Part shown: positions 49,683 through 61,139 of the stretch, in pieces
How positions within the stretch are numbered: position 1 is the first letter of the stretch
Layout: each line of letters opens with the position of its first letter
Assembly: GCA_036785705.1 (NCBI GenBank)
Contig: JAWUZG010000177.1
Span: forward strand, 1,240,001-1,304,000
Reading direction: 5' to 3'
DNA from: Acanthornis magna
Lineage: Eukaryota > Chordata > Aves > Passeriformes > Acanthizidae
Length of the DNA: 64,000 nucleotides
Notes under the pieces: generated by a model
Databases searched by the model: none
Seen by the model: only the letters and a program-made list of their open reading frames with translations
What the model was told of the DNA's origin: nothing
Program-made: the position numbers and the translations under genes

Positions 49683-49785
49683 CCTCAAATGAATCCCAAA
49701 TCATTTCACACATTTCATTCCCAGGTACCCATCAGGTGACAAACTCATGAAATAACAAAAACACTTTGCATTTGTGTCCAGCTTT

Positions 49786-50150
49786 TTTGGGTGGTTTTTT
49801 TTGTTTGTTTTGGTTTTTTGGGGGACTATTTGGTTTTTGGGGTCTTTTTTTTGTTTTGAGGTTGGGGTTTTTTTTTGGGTTGTTTGGGTTTTTTTGTTTT
49901 GGGGGGGGTTTGGTTTTTTTGGAGGGTTTTTTTGGGTTTTTGTTGTTTGGTTTGGTTTGGTTTGGTTTGGTTTGGTTTGGTTTGGGTTGGGTTGGGTTTG
50001 GTTTGGTTTGGGTTGGTTTGGTTTGGTTTGGTTTGGGTTTGGGTTTGGTTTGGTTTTGGTTTGGTTTGGTTTGGTTTGGTTTGGTTTGGTTTGGTTCGGT
50101 TCGGTTTGGTTTGGTTGGGTTTGGTTTGGGTTTGGTTTGGGTTTTTTTTG
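49786..50150. repeat. (TTTGG)n G/T-rich array upstream of NET1 exon
   Basis: Irregular G/T tract (49786-49935) followed by about 40 TTTGG units, some as TTTGGG, TTGGG or TTCGG. The + (non-template) strand is G/T only. It ends about 115 bp before the acceptor of the 50266 exon. Confidence 0.95.
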
Positions 50151-50265
50151 TTCTTACAGTTGGTTGGAGCTGCAAAGGAAAGAAATCTCCAGATTGCTTT
50201 ATTTCAAGTCGCATTTCTGATCCCAAACGCGGTGCTGAGCCTGACCTGAGTTTCATTTCTTGCAG

Positions 50266-50325
50266 AAGAGGAAGCGCCGAGAGAAGGACGACGACGTCGT
50301 CAGCCTGAGCAGCCTCGACTTCAAG
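50266..50325 (+). CDS. NET1: NET1 long-isoform exon with basic nuclear-localisation stretch
   Basis: A 60-bp exon, exactly 20 codons, after acceptor TTTCATTTCTTGCAG and before GTACCC. It reads KRKRREKDDDVVSLSSLDFK, nearly identical to the mammalian NET1 segment as I recall it. The exon before it (ending at 42743) closes a codon, so the two join in frame as DFTL-KRKRR. The basic KRKRRE cluster is one of the nuclear-localisation signals that keep long NET1 in the nucleus, away from cytosolic RhoA. The acidic DDD and serine-rich tail follow. The donor has only the GT and +3 A of consensus (GTACCC lacks G at +5), so it looks weak. The exon sits between a TTTGG array upstream and a 92-bp array downstream. 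Confidence 0.95.
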
Positions 50326-50419
50326 GTACCCAAAATTCGCTTTCCCAAATTTGCTTTCCGACACCTCCGGCGCTGTGCGATCCTCTCCTTTGGCAATTCC
50401 TGCTGGGGCTGGGGGGGTT

Positions 50420-52275
50420 TGTGTTTGAATTTCTGCACTTCAGGGCCTTGTGAACACCTCTGGGGCGGACTGAGCCCAATCCCTGCGATCTGATCCTAAA
50501 TTCACCCCTGCAATCCTAAATCCACCCCAGCATTGGTGTGTTTGAATTTCAGCAGTCGAGGGTCTTCCAAACACCTCTGGGGTGGGCTCAGCCCTATCCC
50601 TGCGATCCTAAATCCACCCCGGTGTGGATGCGTTTGAATTTCAGCACTTGAGGGTCTTGGAAACACCTCTGGGGTGGGCTGAACCAAATCCCTGCTATCC
50701 CGAACCCACCCCAGCAATCCTAAACCCACCCCAATGTTGGTACGTTTGAATTTCAGCACTCTGGGGTGGGCTCAGCCCAATCCCTGTGATCCCAAACCCA
50801 CCCCAGCGATCCTAAACCTACCCCAGCGTGGTTTGTGCATTTGAATTTCAGCAGTTGAAGGCCTTGTGAACACCTCTGGGCTCAGCCCAATCCCTGCGAT
50901 CCTAAACCCACCCCAGAGTGGTTTGTGTGTTTGAATTTCAGTACTTGAGGGCCTTGTGAACACCTCTGGGATGTGCTGAGCCAAATCTCTGCAATCCCAA
51001 ACCCACCCTGGAGTGGATGCATTTGAATGTCAGCACTTGAGGGTCTTGGAAACACCTCTGGGATGGGCTCAGCCCAATCCCTGCGATCCTAAATCCACCC
51101 TGGAGTGGATGCGTTTGAATTTCAGCGCTTGAGGGCCATGCAAACACCTCTGGGGTGGGCTGAGCCCAATCCCTGTGATCCTAAATCCACCCTGGAGTGG
51201 GTGGGTTTGAATTTCAGCAGTTTAGGGCCATGCAGACACCTCTGGGCTGAGCCCAATCCCTGCGATCCTAAATCCACCCCAGTGTGGATTCGTTTGAATT
51301 TCAGCTCTTGGGGGTCTTCCAAACACCTCTGGGGTGGGCTCAGCCAAATCCCTGTGATCCTAAATCCACCCAACCGATCCTAAACCCACCGCAGTGTGGA
51401 TTGTGTGTTTGAATTTCAGCACTTGAGGGTCTTGCAGACACCTTTGGGATGGGCTGAGCCCAATCCCTGCGATCCCAAACCCACCCTGGAGTGGATGCAT
51501 TTGAATTTCAGCGCTTGAGGGCCATGCAAACACCTCTGGGATGGGCTGAGCCCAATCCCTGTCATCCTAAATCCACCCTGGAGTGGGTGGGTTTGAATTT
51601 CAGCAGTTTAGGGCCGTGCAGACACCTCTGGGCTGAGCCCAATCCCTGCGATCCTAAATCCACCCCGGTGTGGATTCGTTTGAATTTCAGCTCTTGGGGG
51701 CCTTGTGAACACCTCTGGGGTGGGCTGAGCCCAATCCCTGTAATCCCAAACCCACCCCAGTGATCCTAAACCCACCGCAGTGTGGATTGTGTGTTTGAAT
51801 TTCAGCACTTGAGGGTCTTGCAGACACCTTTGGGATGGGCTCAGCCCAATCCCTGCAATCCCAAACCCACACTGGAGTGGATGAATTTGAATTTCAGTGC
51901 TTGAGGGCCTTGCAGACACCTCTGGGGTGAGCTGAGCCCAATCCCTGCCATCCTAAACCCACCCCAGTGTTGGTACATTTGAATTTCAGCAGTCGAGGGT
52001 CTTCCAAACACCTCTGGGGTGGGCTCAGCCCAATCCCTGTAATCCCAAACCCACCCCAGCGATCCTAATCCCACCCCAGCGTGGATTGTGCATTTGAATT
52101 TCAGCACTCGAGGGTCTTGCAGACACCTCTGGGGTGAGCTGAGCCCAATCCCTGCGATCCTAAACCCACCCCAATGTTGGTACGTTTGAATTTCAGCAGT
52201 CGAGGGTCTTCCAAACATCTCTGGGGTGGGCTCAGCCCAATCCCTGCGATCCTAAACCCACCATGGCATGGATGG
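50420..52275. repeat. 92-bp tandem repeat, about 20 copies
   Basis: The unit includes CACCTCTGGGGTGGGCTGAG, CCCAATCCCTGCGATCCTAA and CGTTTGAATTTCAGCACTTG. Some units are shortened between CTCTGGG and CTGAGCC. A 386-bp (four-unit) block recurs at about 51105 and 51491. It starts about 95 bp past the 50325 donor. Confidence 0.95.
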
Positions 52276-52769
52276 GGTGTGAAATAAATTTATTTTACCC
52301 TCAAAAATCAGCATTTTGAATTACTGCGAAGCCAAACCACGCAAAGCCTCTCCCAGCGTAGCTTTGTTTGATTTCTGAGCCTCGGTGGGGTGAGAACAAA
52401 CCAGACCGGCCGGGTGGGAATTGTCCCTAAACCCTAAAGGGATTTATGGGATTTGCAGAGCTCGGGGTGCAGAGGTGCTCAGGTGAAGATTTTCCTGATT
52501 TTCCGAAGGACAAACTCCACCCATCCTCGCAAAATAGCAGGAGAGGTTTTCCTCTTCAGCTCAGGGTTAACTAAGTGGGGTTTAAGGTTGATTAGGCTGG
52601 GATTAAAGGCAATTTGCTAGTGGGGCATTTCCGGTGTGACCTAAGGAGCTTAGCCTCGCCTCATTTGCATTGATGAATTATTCATCAGCCTCACCTCCCC
52701 TGAATGCTTCCCGCGGCTGCCCAGGCACACTCTGGGGTTGGACCATCCTATCATTGCAGGGCGGAGGAG
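52276..52769. other. Unique intron sequence, no exon seen
   Basis: About 490 bp without tandem repeats. 52655-52685 contains ATTTGCAT and ATGAATTATTCAT, octamer-like and AT-rich motifs that could be regulatory, but no evidence shows it. Confidence 0.5.
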
Positions 52770-53345
52770 GGCGAGAAAAGAGAAAAAATTCCCAAAATCT
52801 GCAGATCTTTGAGGCCTCTGATTTAAAACTTTCCAAAAATTCCCAAAACCTGCAGATCTCTGAAGCTTCCAATTTGATTAAAACCTTCCAAAAATTCCCA
52901 AAGTCTGCAGATCTTTGAAACTTTTAATTTGATTAAAACCTTCCAAAAATTCCCAAAATCTGCAGATCTTTGAAGCTTCTGATTTCATTAAAACCTTCAA
53001 AAAATTCCCAAAATCTGCAGATCTTTGAAGCTTCCGATTTCATTAAAACCTTCCAAAAATTCCCAAAATCTGCAGATCTTTGAAGCTTCCAATTGGATTA
53101 AAACCTTCCAAAAATTCCCAAAATCTGCAGATCTTTGAAGCTTTTGATTTCATTAAAACCTTCCAAAAATTCCCAAAATCTGCAGATCTTTGAAGCTTCC
53201 GATTGGATTAAAACCTTCCAAAAATTCCCAAAATCTGCAGATCTTTGAAGCTTTTGATTTGATTAAAACCTTCCAAAAATTCCCAAAATCTGCAGATCTT
53301 TGAAGCTTCCAATCGGATTAAAACCTTCCAAAAATTCCCAAAATT
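52770..53345. repeat. 55-bp minisatellite, ten copies
   Basis: The unit has CTTCCAAAAATTCCCAAAAT, CTGCAGATCTTTGAAGCTT and GATTAAAAC. Variation is concentrated at the three bases after AAGCTT. Confidence 0.95.
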
Positions 53346-53349
53346 TCCC

Positions 53350-53512
53350 GGGTAATGGGATTTCAAACAGGACATGGAAAGGAATATGGGATTTTAAACA
53401 GGACACGGAAAGGAATATGGGATTTCAAACGGGACATGGAATATGGGATTTCAAACGGGAATATGGAAAGGAATATGGGATTTCAAACGGGATACGGAAA
53501 GGAATATGGGGA
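53350..53512. repeat. ~30-bp minisatellite
   Basis: Six copies of GGAATATGGGATTTCAAACG plus GGACATGGAAA, some truncated. Confidence 0.88.
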
Positions 53513-53769
53513 TGGATTGGATGCTTCTGTTTCCCCCGAACCTTGCAGCTGCCGAAAGGATTAAAACATCGCAGGAATTGAAGGAATTGAATCCACATGT
53601 CAGGCACTTTCCAGGATCCGGGAAAACAAACTGGGAAAAGTGGGAAAATGCCCACGGAGGAGTTCCCTCCTGCCCCAGGCTCTGCGGTGCCCCAGCTCAA
53701 ACCTTCTCTGCAGAACTGAGATCTTTGATCCCTTTGATTCCGAGGGCTCCGGTCCCCCTGCGGGGTTAG
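53513..53769. other. Unique intron sequence
   Basis: About 250 bp with no recognised exon. Confidence 0.5.
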
Positions 53770-54110
53770 GGATCGAACGGAACAATCGCGGATTTCCTGG
53801 GAACGGTTGGGATCGGCAGCATGGCCAGACCACGGTGCTGTGAGGAATCTCAATCTGATGATGGACTGAAAATCCCAATCCTGCCGGGAACAATCCCAGT
53901 TTTCCTGGGAATGGTTGGGATCGGCAGCACAGCCAGACCACGGTGCTGTGAGGATTCTGCATCTGATGATGGACTGAAAACCCCAATCCTGCCGGGAACA
54001 ATCCCAGTTTTCCTGGGAATGGTTGGGATCAGCAGCACGGCCAGACCACGGTGCTGTGAGGATTCTCCATCCAACGATGGACTGAAAATCCCAATCCTGC
54101 CGGGATTTTT
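53770..54110. repeat. 108-bp tandem repeat, three copies
   Basis: The unit has CCAGTTTTCCTGGGAATGGT, GCCAGACCACGGTGCTGTG and GATGGACTGAAAATCCCAAT. 36 codons long, so frames stay open. Confidence 0.93.
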
Positions 54111-54656
54111 ATGTTCCAACGCCTCATTCCCGTGAGTTTTTCAGGAAAAAAGGCGGGATCAGGTCAGGTGTGTCTCCAGCACCTCATTCCCTGAGTTTTT
54201 CCAAGAGAAAAAGCAGGATTGGGTCATGTGTGTCTCCAGCACCTCATTCCCTTGAGTTTCTCCAGGAGAAAATGTGGGATCAGGTCAGGTGTGTCTCCAA
54301 CACCTCATTCCCTTGGGTTTTTCCAGGAGAAAAGCCGAGATCAGGTCGTGTGTGTCTCCAACGCCTCATTCCCTGAGTTTTTCCAGGAGAAAGGGCAGGA
54401 TCAGGTCAGGTGTGTTTCCAACGCCTCATTCCCATGAGTTTTTCGAGGAGAAAAGGCAGGATTGCATCGTGTGCTTCTCCAATGCCTCATTCCTGTGAGT
54501 TTTCCAGGAGGAAAAGCGGGATCAGGTCAGGTGTGTCTCCAGCACCTCATTCCCTTGGGTTTTTCTGAGAGAAAATGTGGGATCGGGTCAGGTGTGTCTC
54601 CAGTGCCTCATTCCTGTGAGTTTTTCCAGGAGGAAAGGCGGGATCAGGTCGGGTGT
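54111..54656. repeat. 61-bp minisatellite, nine copies
   Basis: The unit has CACCTCATTCCCTTGAGTTT, TTCCAGGAGAAAA and GGATCAGGTCAGGTGTGTCT. Copies differ mainly in the bases after GAGAAAA. Confidence 0.93.
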
Positions 54657-54895
54657 GCCCACCCTGGACAGAGCTGCTGGGACAACATTCCCGTGTGGCC
54701 ACACGTGGCACTCCCTGGCACGAGCCAGGTGTCACTTTTTGTCCCTGAAAACCTCCACCAGCCTGGAATCGCACACTGGAATTCCGGCGCGATTTCTTCA
54801 GAATCCATCCTTTGTTAACAAAAAATTTATTGGCTGATGCTTTGGGGCTGAAAGAACAAAATGGCACAAAAATACCCCAGAGAGGGTTTTTATTT

Positions 54896-55640
54896 GGCGG
54901 AAGCCCTTCCAGGAATAATTTCCAGGAGCAAGGAATGTCACAGGGGTGAGGAAAACAGCACTGCAGGAATGGAATCCCAGCGTGAAAACGAGGAAAACGA
55001 GTGCTGGGCGACTCCATGTCACTCCAAATCTTCCCGGAATAATTTCCAGGAGCAAGGAATGTCACAGGGGTGAGGAAAACTCTGTGGGAATGGAATCCCA
55101 GCCTGAAAATGAGGATAACAACGAGTGCTGGGCAGCTCCATGTCACTCCAAATCTTCCTGGAATAATTTCCAGGAGCAAGGAATGTCACATGTGTGAGGA
55201 AAACTCTGTGGGAATGGAATCCCAGCCTGAAAACGAGGAAAACAACGAGTGCTGGGTGACTCCATGTCACTCCAAATCTTCCTGGAATAATTTCCAGGAG
55301 CAAGGAATGTCACATGTGTGAGGAAAACTGCTCTGCGGGAATGATATCCCAGCCTGAAAACGAGGCTGGGCGACTCTCCATCACTCCAAATCTTCCAAGA
55401 ATAATTTCCAGGAGCAAGGAATGTCACAGGGGTGAGGAAAACTGCTCTGCGGGAATGAAATCCCAGCCTGAAAACGAGGATAACAACGAGTGCTGGGCGA
55501 CTCTGCCACTCCAAATCTTTCTGAATAATTTCCAGGAGCAAGGAATGTCACATGTGTGAGGAAAACTCTGTGGGAATGGAATCCTAGCCTGAAAATGAGG
55601 AAAACAACGAGGCCTGGGCGACTCTCTGTCACCCCAACCC
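54896..55640. repeat. 124-bp tandem repeat, six copies
   Basis: AATAATTTCCAGGAGCAAGG recurs about every 124 bp from 54913 to 55533. Units include AATCCCAGCCTGAAAACGAG and CACTCCAAATCTTCC. Confidence 0.94.
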
Positions 55641-55904
55641 TTCCCAGCTCCCCGATTTGATAATAGGATAGGAGCACCGCAGGATTTTGCTCCTGGGAGT
55701 GAAAATCTCCATGTGAATGCAGGGCAGGAATGCTATGGACAGAGCAGGAAGAACTGGTCTGGGATCCACGGCCCAGCCCGGCCGCGTTCCTGCGGCTCCC
55801 GAGGGGCTGGGAAGAGGCTGGAGCCGGGGCAGAGGGGGATGGGAGCACTGGGAAGGCACAGGGAGATGGTCCTGGGTAGGAGGACCATCCTGAGTTCCAG
55901 GGAA

Positions 55905-56310
55905 GCTGGAATTCACTGCAGCATTTGTAGGGAAACCCATAAATCTGGAATTTCACTGCAGGGTTTGTAGGGAAACCCATAAATCTGGAATTTCACTGCA
56001 GGGTTTGTAGGGACACCCAAAAATCTGGAATTTCACTGCAGGGTTTGTAGGGAAACCCATAAATCTGGAATTTCACTGCAGGGTTTGTAGGGAAACCCAA
56101 AAATCTGGAATTTCACTGCAGGGTTTGTAGGGAAACCCATAAATCTGGAATTTCACTGCAGGGTTTGTAGGGAAACCCATAAATCTGGAATTTCACTGCA
56201 GGGTTTGTAGGGACACCCATAAATCTGGAATTTCACTGCAGGGTTTGTAGGGAAACCCATAAATCTGGAATTTCACTGCAGGGTTTTTGGGAAACCCATA
56301 AATGCGGTGT
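55905..56310. repeat. 40-bp minisatellite, ten copies
   Basis: A near-perfect 40-bp unit: GGAATTTCACTGCAGGGTTT followed by GTAGGGAAACCCATAAATCT. Only single-base variants (GGACACCC, CCAAAAATC) are seen, so the array is young or well homogenised. Confidence 0.96.
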
Positions 56311-56449
56311 GCTGCTCCTGCTGCACGAGGAGCACTTCTCCTTCCTTTTCCCGTTTGTTCTGCCTTTCAACAAATGGGAAAAATCCATCCTGAGTTCCAC
56401 GGCCTTGTTCGGGGTGGGTTTGCATCCCAATTATCCTAAAGATGCTCCC

Positions 56450-57537
56450 TATAACCTATAAAGGGTTATAGGGTCCTGGGAAAGGGCTATGGGATCCTGG
56501 GAAAGGGTTATGGGATCCTGGGAAAGGGCTATGGGATCCTGGGAAAGGGTTATGGGATACTGGGAAAGGGTTATAGGGTCCTGGGAAAGGTTTAAAGGAT
56601 CCTGGGAAAGGGTTATGGGATCCTGGGAAAGGGTTATGGGATCATGGGAAAGGGTTATAGGATCCTGGGAAAGGGTTATGGATCCTGGGAAAGGGTTACA
56701 GGATCCTGGGAAAGGGTTACAGGATCCTGGGAAAGGGTTACGGGATCCTGGGAAAGGGTTATGGGATCATGGGAAAGGGTTACGGGATCCTGGGACAGGG
56801 TTATGGGATCCTGGGAAAGGGCTATGGGATCCTGGGACAGGGTTATGGGATCCTGGGAAAGGGTTATGGGATCATGGGAAAGGGTTATGGGATACTGGGA
56901 AAGGGCTATGGGATCCTGGGAAAGGCTTATGGGATCCTGGGAAAGGGTTATGGGATACTGGGAAAGGGTTATAGGGTCCTGGGAAAGGTTTAAAGGATCC
57001 TGGGAAAGGGTTATGGGATACTGGGAAAGGGTTATAGGATCCTGGGAAAGGGTTATGGATCCTGGGAAAGGGTTATAGGATCCTGGGAAAGGGTTATGGG
57101 ATCCTGGGAAAGGGTTATGGATCCTGGGAAAGGGTTATGGGATCCTGGGAAAGGGTTATGGATCCTGGGAAAGGGTTATGGGATCCTGGGAAAGGGTTAT
57201 GGATCCTGGGAAAGGGTTATGGATCCTGGGAAAGGTTTAAAGGATCCTGGGAAAGGGTTATGGGATCCTGGGAAAGGGTTACGGGATCCTGGGAAAGGGT
57301 TACGGGATCCTGGGAAAGGGCTATGGGATCCTGGGAAAGGGTTATGGGATCCTGGGAAAGGGCTATGGGATCCTGGGAAAGGGTTATGGGATCCTGGGAA
57401 AGGGTTACAGGATCCTGGGAAAGGGTTACAGGATCCTGGGAAAGGTTTAAAGGATCCTGGGAAAGGGTTATGGGATCCTGGGAAAGGGTTACGGGATCCT
57501 GGGAAAGGGTTATGGATCCTGGGAAAGGGTTACGGTT
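56450..57537. repeat. 21-bp G-rich minisatellite, about 52 copies
   Basis: Unit GGGATCCTGGGAAAGGGTTA plus T. Some copies lose one base (20 bp) or read GGTTTAAAGG, GGGCTAT or GGACAGG. Blocks marked by TTTAAAGGATCC recur near 56592, 56991, 57237 and 57448. Each unit has three GGG runs on the + strand. A BamHI site (GGATCC) lies in most copies. Confidence 0.96.
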
Positions 57538-57584
57538 CCTGTCCCAGGGCACGTCCCTCATTGGGTGTCCCCAGGTTTAGTGCT

Positions 57585-59528
57585 CATCTCCATCTCTTGG
57601 GACGGATTTTTGGTGATCATTCCATCCCTTGGGATGGGTTTGTGGTGATCATTCCACCTCTCAGGGTGGATTTATGGTGTTGATGTCCATCCCTTGGGAT
57701 GGATTTATGGTGACCATGTCCATCACTCAGGATGGATTTACAGTCATCATCTCCACCACTTGGGATGGGATTATAGTGATCATCTCCACCACTCAGGATG
57801 GATTTGTGGTGACCATGTCCACCACTCAGGAAACATTTATGGTGTTCATGTCCATCACTCAGGATGGATTTATGGTGTTCATCTCCATCCCATGGAATGG
57901 ATTTATGGTGATCATCTCCATCACTCAGGATGGATTTATGGTGTTCATCTCCACCTCTCAGGATCAGTTTATGGTATTTATCTCCAACACTCAGGATGGA
58001 TTTATGGTGACCATCTCCATCCCATGGGATGGATTTATGGTGGTCACCTCCATCCTTTGGGATGGATTTAGGGTGACCATGTCCATCACTCAGGCTGAAT
58101 TTATGGTGTTCATGTCCATCCCTTGGGATGGATTTATGGTTCTCATCTCCATCACTTGGGATGGATTTATGGTGCTCATGTCCACCACTCAGGATGAGTT
58201 TATGGTGTTTTTGTCCATCCCTTGGGATGCATTTCTGGTGACCATGTCCATCACTCAGGATGGATTTATGGTGTTCATGTCCATCACTCAGGACAGATTT
58301 ATGGTGCTCATCACCACTCAGGATGGGATTGTTGGTGTTCATCTCCACCTCTCAGGATCAGTTTATGGTATTTATCTCCAACACTCAGGATGGATTTATG
58401 GTGACCATCTCCATCCCATGGGATGGATTTATGGTGGTCACCTCCATCCTTTGGGATGGATTTAGGGTGACCATGTCCATCACTCAGGCTGAATTTATGG
58501 TGTTCATGTCCATCCCTTGGGATGGATTTATGGTTCTCATCTCCATCACTTGGGATGGATTTATGGTGCTCATGTCCACCACTCAGGATGAGTTTATGGT
58601 GTTTTTGTCCATCCCTTGGGATGCATTTCTGGTGACCATGTCCATCACTCAGGATGGATTTATGGTGTTCATGTCCATCACTCAGGACAGATTTATGGTG
58701 CTCATCACCACTCAGGATGGGATTGTTGGTGTTCATCTCCACCTCTCAGGATCAGTTTATGGTATTTATCTCCAACACTCAGGATGGATTTATGGTGACC
58801 ATCTCCATCCCATGGGATGGATTTATGGCGGTCACCTCCATCCCTTGGGATGGATTTAGGGTGACCATGTCCATCACTCAGGCTGGATTTATGGTGTTCA
58901 TGTCCATCCCTTGGGATGGATTTATGGTTCTCATCTCCATCACTTGGGATGGATTTATGGTGACCATGTCCACCACTCAGGATGAGTTTATGGTGTTTTT
59001 CTCCATCCCTTGGGATGCATTTCTGGTGACCATGTCCATCACTCAGGATGGATTTATGGTGTTCATGTCCATCACTTCAGATGGATTTATGATTCTCATC
59101 TCCATCCCTTGGGATGGATTTATGGTGTTCATCTCCATCACTCAGGATGGGATTGTTGGTGTTCATCTCCACCTCTCAGGATCAGTTTATGGTATTTATC
59201 TCCAACACTCAGGATGGATTTATGGTGACCATCTCCATCCCATGGGATGGATTTATGGTGGTCACCTCCATCCCTTGGGATGGATTTAGGGTGACCATGT
59301 CCATCACTCAGGCTGAATTTATGGTGTTCATCTCCATCCCTTGGGATGGATTTACAGTCATCATCTCCATCACTCAGGCTGGATTTATGGTGTTCACCCC
59401 TCAGGATGGATTTATGATGTTCATCTCCATCACTCAGGCTGGATTTATGGTGTTCACCCCTCAGGATGGATTTATGGTGTTCATCTCCATCACTCAGGAT
59501 GGATTTAGGGTGCTCATCTCCACCCCTA
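57585..59528. repeat. 30-bp minisatellite in 394-bp higher-order repeats
   Basis: The basic unit is GGATTTATGGTGTTCATCTC plus CATCACTCAG, with many variants. The block CCACCTCTCAGGATCAGTTT occurs at 57951, 58345, 58739 and 59169. The first three are exactly 394 bp apart and nearly identical between. The fourth follows 430 bp later. Confidence 0.96.
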
Positions 59529-61139
59529 GGATGGATTTTGCCCGCAATGCCGTTGATGACCTGTGCAGATGCAGCTGCCCCACACAAACCATCCATTCCA
59601 GCCGGGAGCCACTCCTCTCAGGGAATTTGTGGCTCTAAGGCCTTGCCCACCCAAAGAAAGGACATTTTCTGGGACACAAATCCCTTTTCCAGGGCCAGAG
59701 CAGCCCTGCAGCTCTGTTCCATCAGCCCAGCGCCGTTTCCTCACCGTGACCTCACCCGGGCCTTGCATCACCCCGAATTCGTCACCTCCGCAGGTGTCAC
59801 CGCAAAGTCAGGGATCACCTGTGGGCCCTGCCCCGAGGGCTGGGGACGGAGGACAATGGAACAGCCACGTCACAGAACACCTCAGACGGGAGCAGGAGGA
59901 GCTCTGGGACGTGGGACAACCGAGAAGTGTCTCAGTGTCACCTCTGTGTGCGTGACTGTGCCTCACCCCTCCCCTCTCACCCCGGGGTGTTCATTCCCCA
60001 TTTTTAGTTGGCCTTTCTCCATCTCCTGGGGAGAGATGAGCTCCTGGTGCTGCTGAATCTTTGGGCTGAGTTTAACAAGGATTGTGCGAGAAATGAGTTT
60101 GATAATCCCAAAAAAATAATCAAACTCAGGGAGGGTTTGTCTGCTCCTCCCCAGAGCCAGCGTCACTTTGGTGTTAAAAATAGTGGATTTTGGGTAATCC
60201 AGGAAAGGATTTTTGTGTCTGAGCGAGTCACAGTCTGTCCTTTCAGCGAGTGGATGGAAACTCAGTGTATCCTGAATTTCTGAGAACCCTGAGTGTCCTG
60301 CTCTCACATGGCAGAGGTTAAGTGGGTGCAGATTTGCTGAGAGAAACAAACAAAGCCAAAAATTAAAAATTCGGGGGAGGGGACAGCAGGACTTTCCTCC
60401 TCCTGACTCTGAAAAACGCAGTTTGCAAACCTCCTGCTGTCCCCAGACCCTGACCCCACCCCAAATTCATCCCCTGGAGCAGCAGCCTGCCTAGCACAGG
60501 TAGGCAGCCAAATCCACCGCGTTTATTTTTACCAGCACAAGAAAGCTTTCATTTCAGACATTTGCAGCGGTGCCAGGAATAAAAGGAGTCGAACAAACAA
60601 ACAGAAAATCCCAACCCTTCGCAGCTCCAGCCGGGCCTGCCGGGACAGGCTCCCCTGGGAGAAGAGGGGAGAGGCTCAGCCCAGCCCCTGGCTACCAGGG
60701 CCGTGCCAGCACAACTTTAAAGCTCCGAGCAGACTTAAAAGCGCACGTCTAGACAAGAATTGTTATTATTTTTTTACGCATTTTGCAGCAGCAAAGGTTT
60801 TAGGCTTGCCCCACCACTCTGCGAACGCCAGGAAAAAAACGCTAAAAATGGGGGGAAACCCAAATATATGTTTGGTTTGTGCCTTTGTACCCAAAGGCAA
60901 CCTCCCTTTAGATATTTATTTGGATATTTACACCCGTGGCTGAGGGTCCCCTCGGCTGTGTCCCCTCTGGGGATGACCAACCCCAGCTCCTCAGCCTTCC
61001 CTGGGCACGGAGATGCTCCAGGCCCTAAATCACCCTCACATCCTTCTGCTGGACTCCATCTCCCCCCGTCCCGAGCAGCCCAGAGCCGCACACAACACTC
61101 GCAGAGGGCAGGAGGGATATTTTTTTGGGACAATTTCGG
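59529..61139. other. Unique intron sequence upstream of the NET1A promoter
   Basis: About 1.6 kb free of tandem arrays, with GC content rising toward the right. No exon recognised. It is the natural place for promoter-proximal regulatory elements of the short isoform, but I cannot name a specific site. Confidence 0.5.

Noticed and set aside
49930..50150. (TTTGG)n as a telomere-like or centromeric satellite
   Set aside because: Short and intronic, and different from the vertebrate telomere unit. A simple pentanucleotide array is sufficient.
56450..57537. GGGTTA motifs taken as an interstitial telomere repeat
   Set aside because: The period is 21 bp with GGATCC, not (TTAGGG)n. Only a local resemblance.
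57629..59289. Long + and - frames with histidine- and tryptophan-rich repeats
   Set aside because: Minisatellite artefact of the 30-bp unit. The same peptide blocks recur at the 394-bp period.
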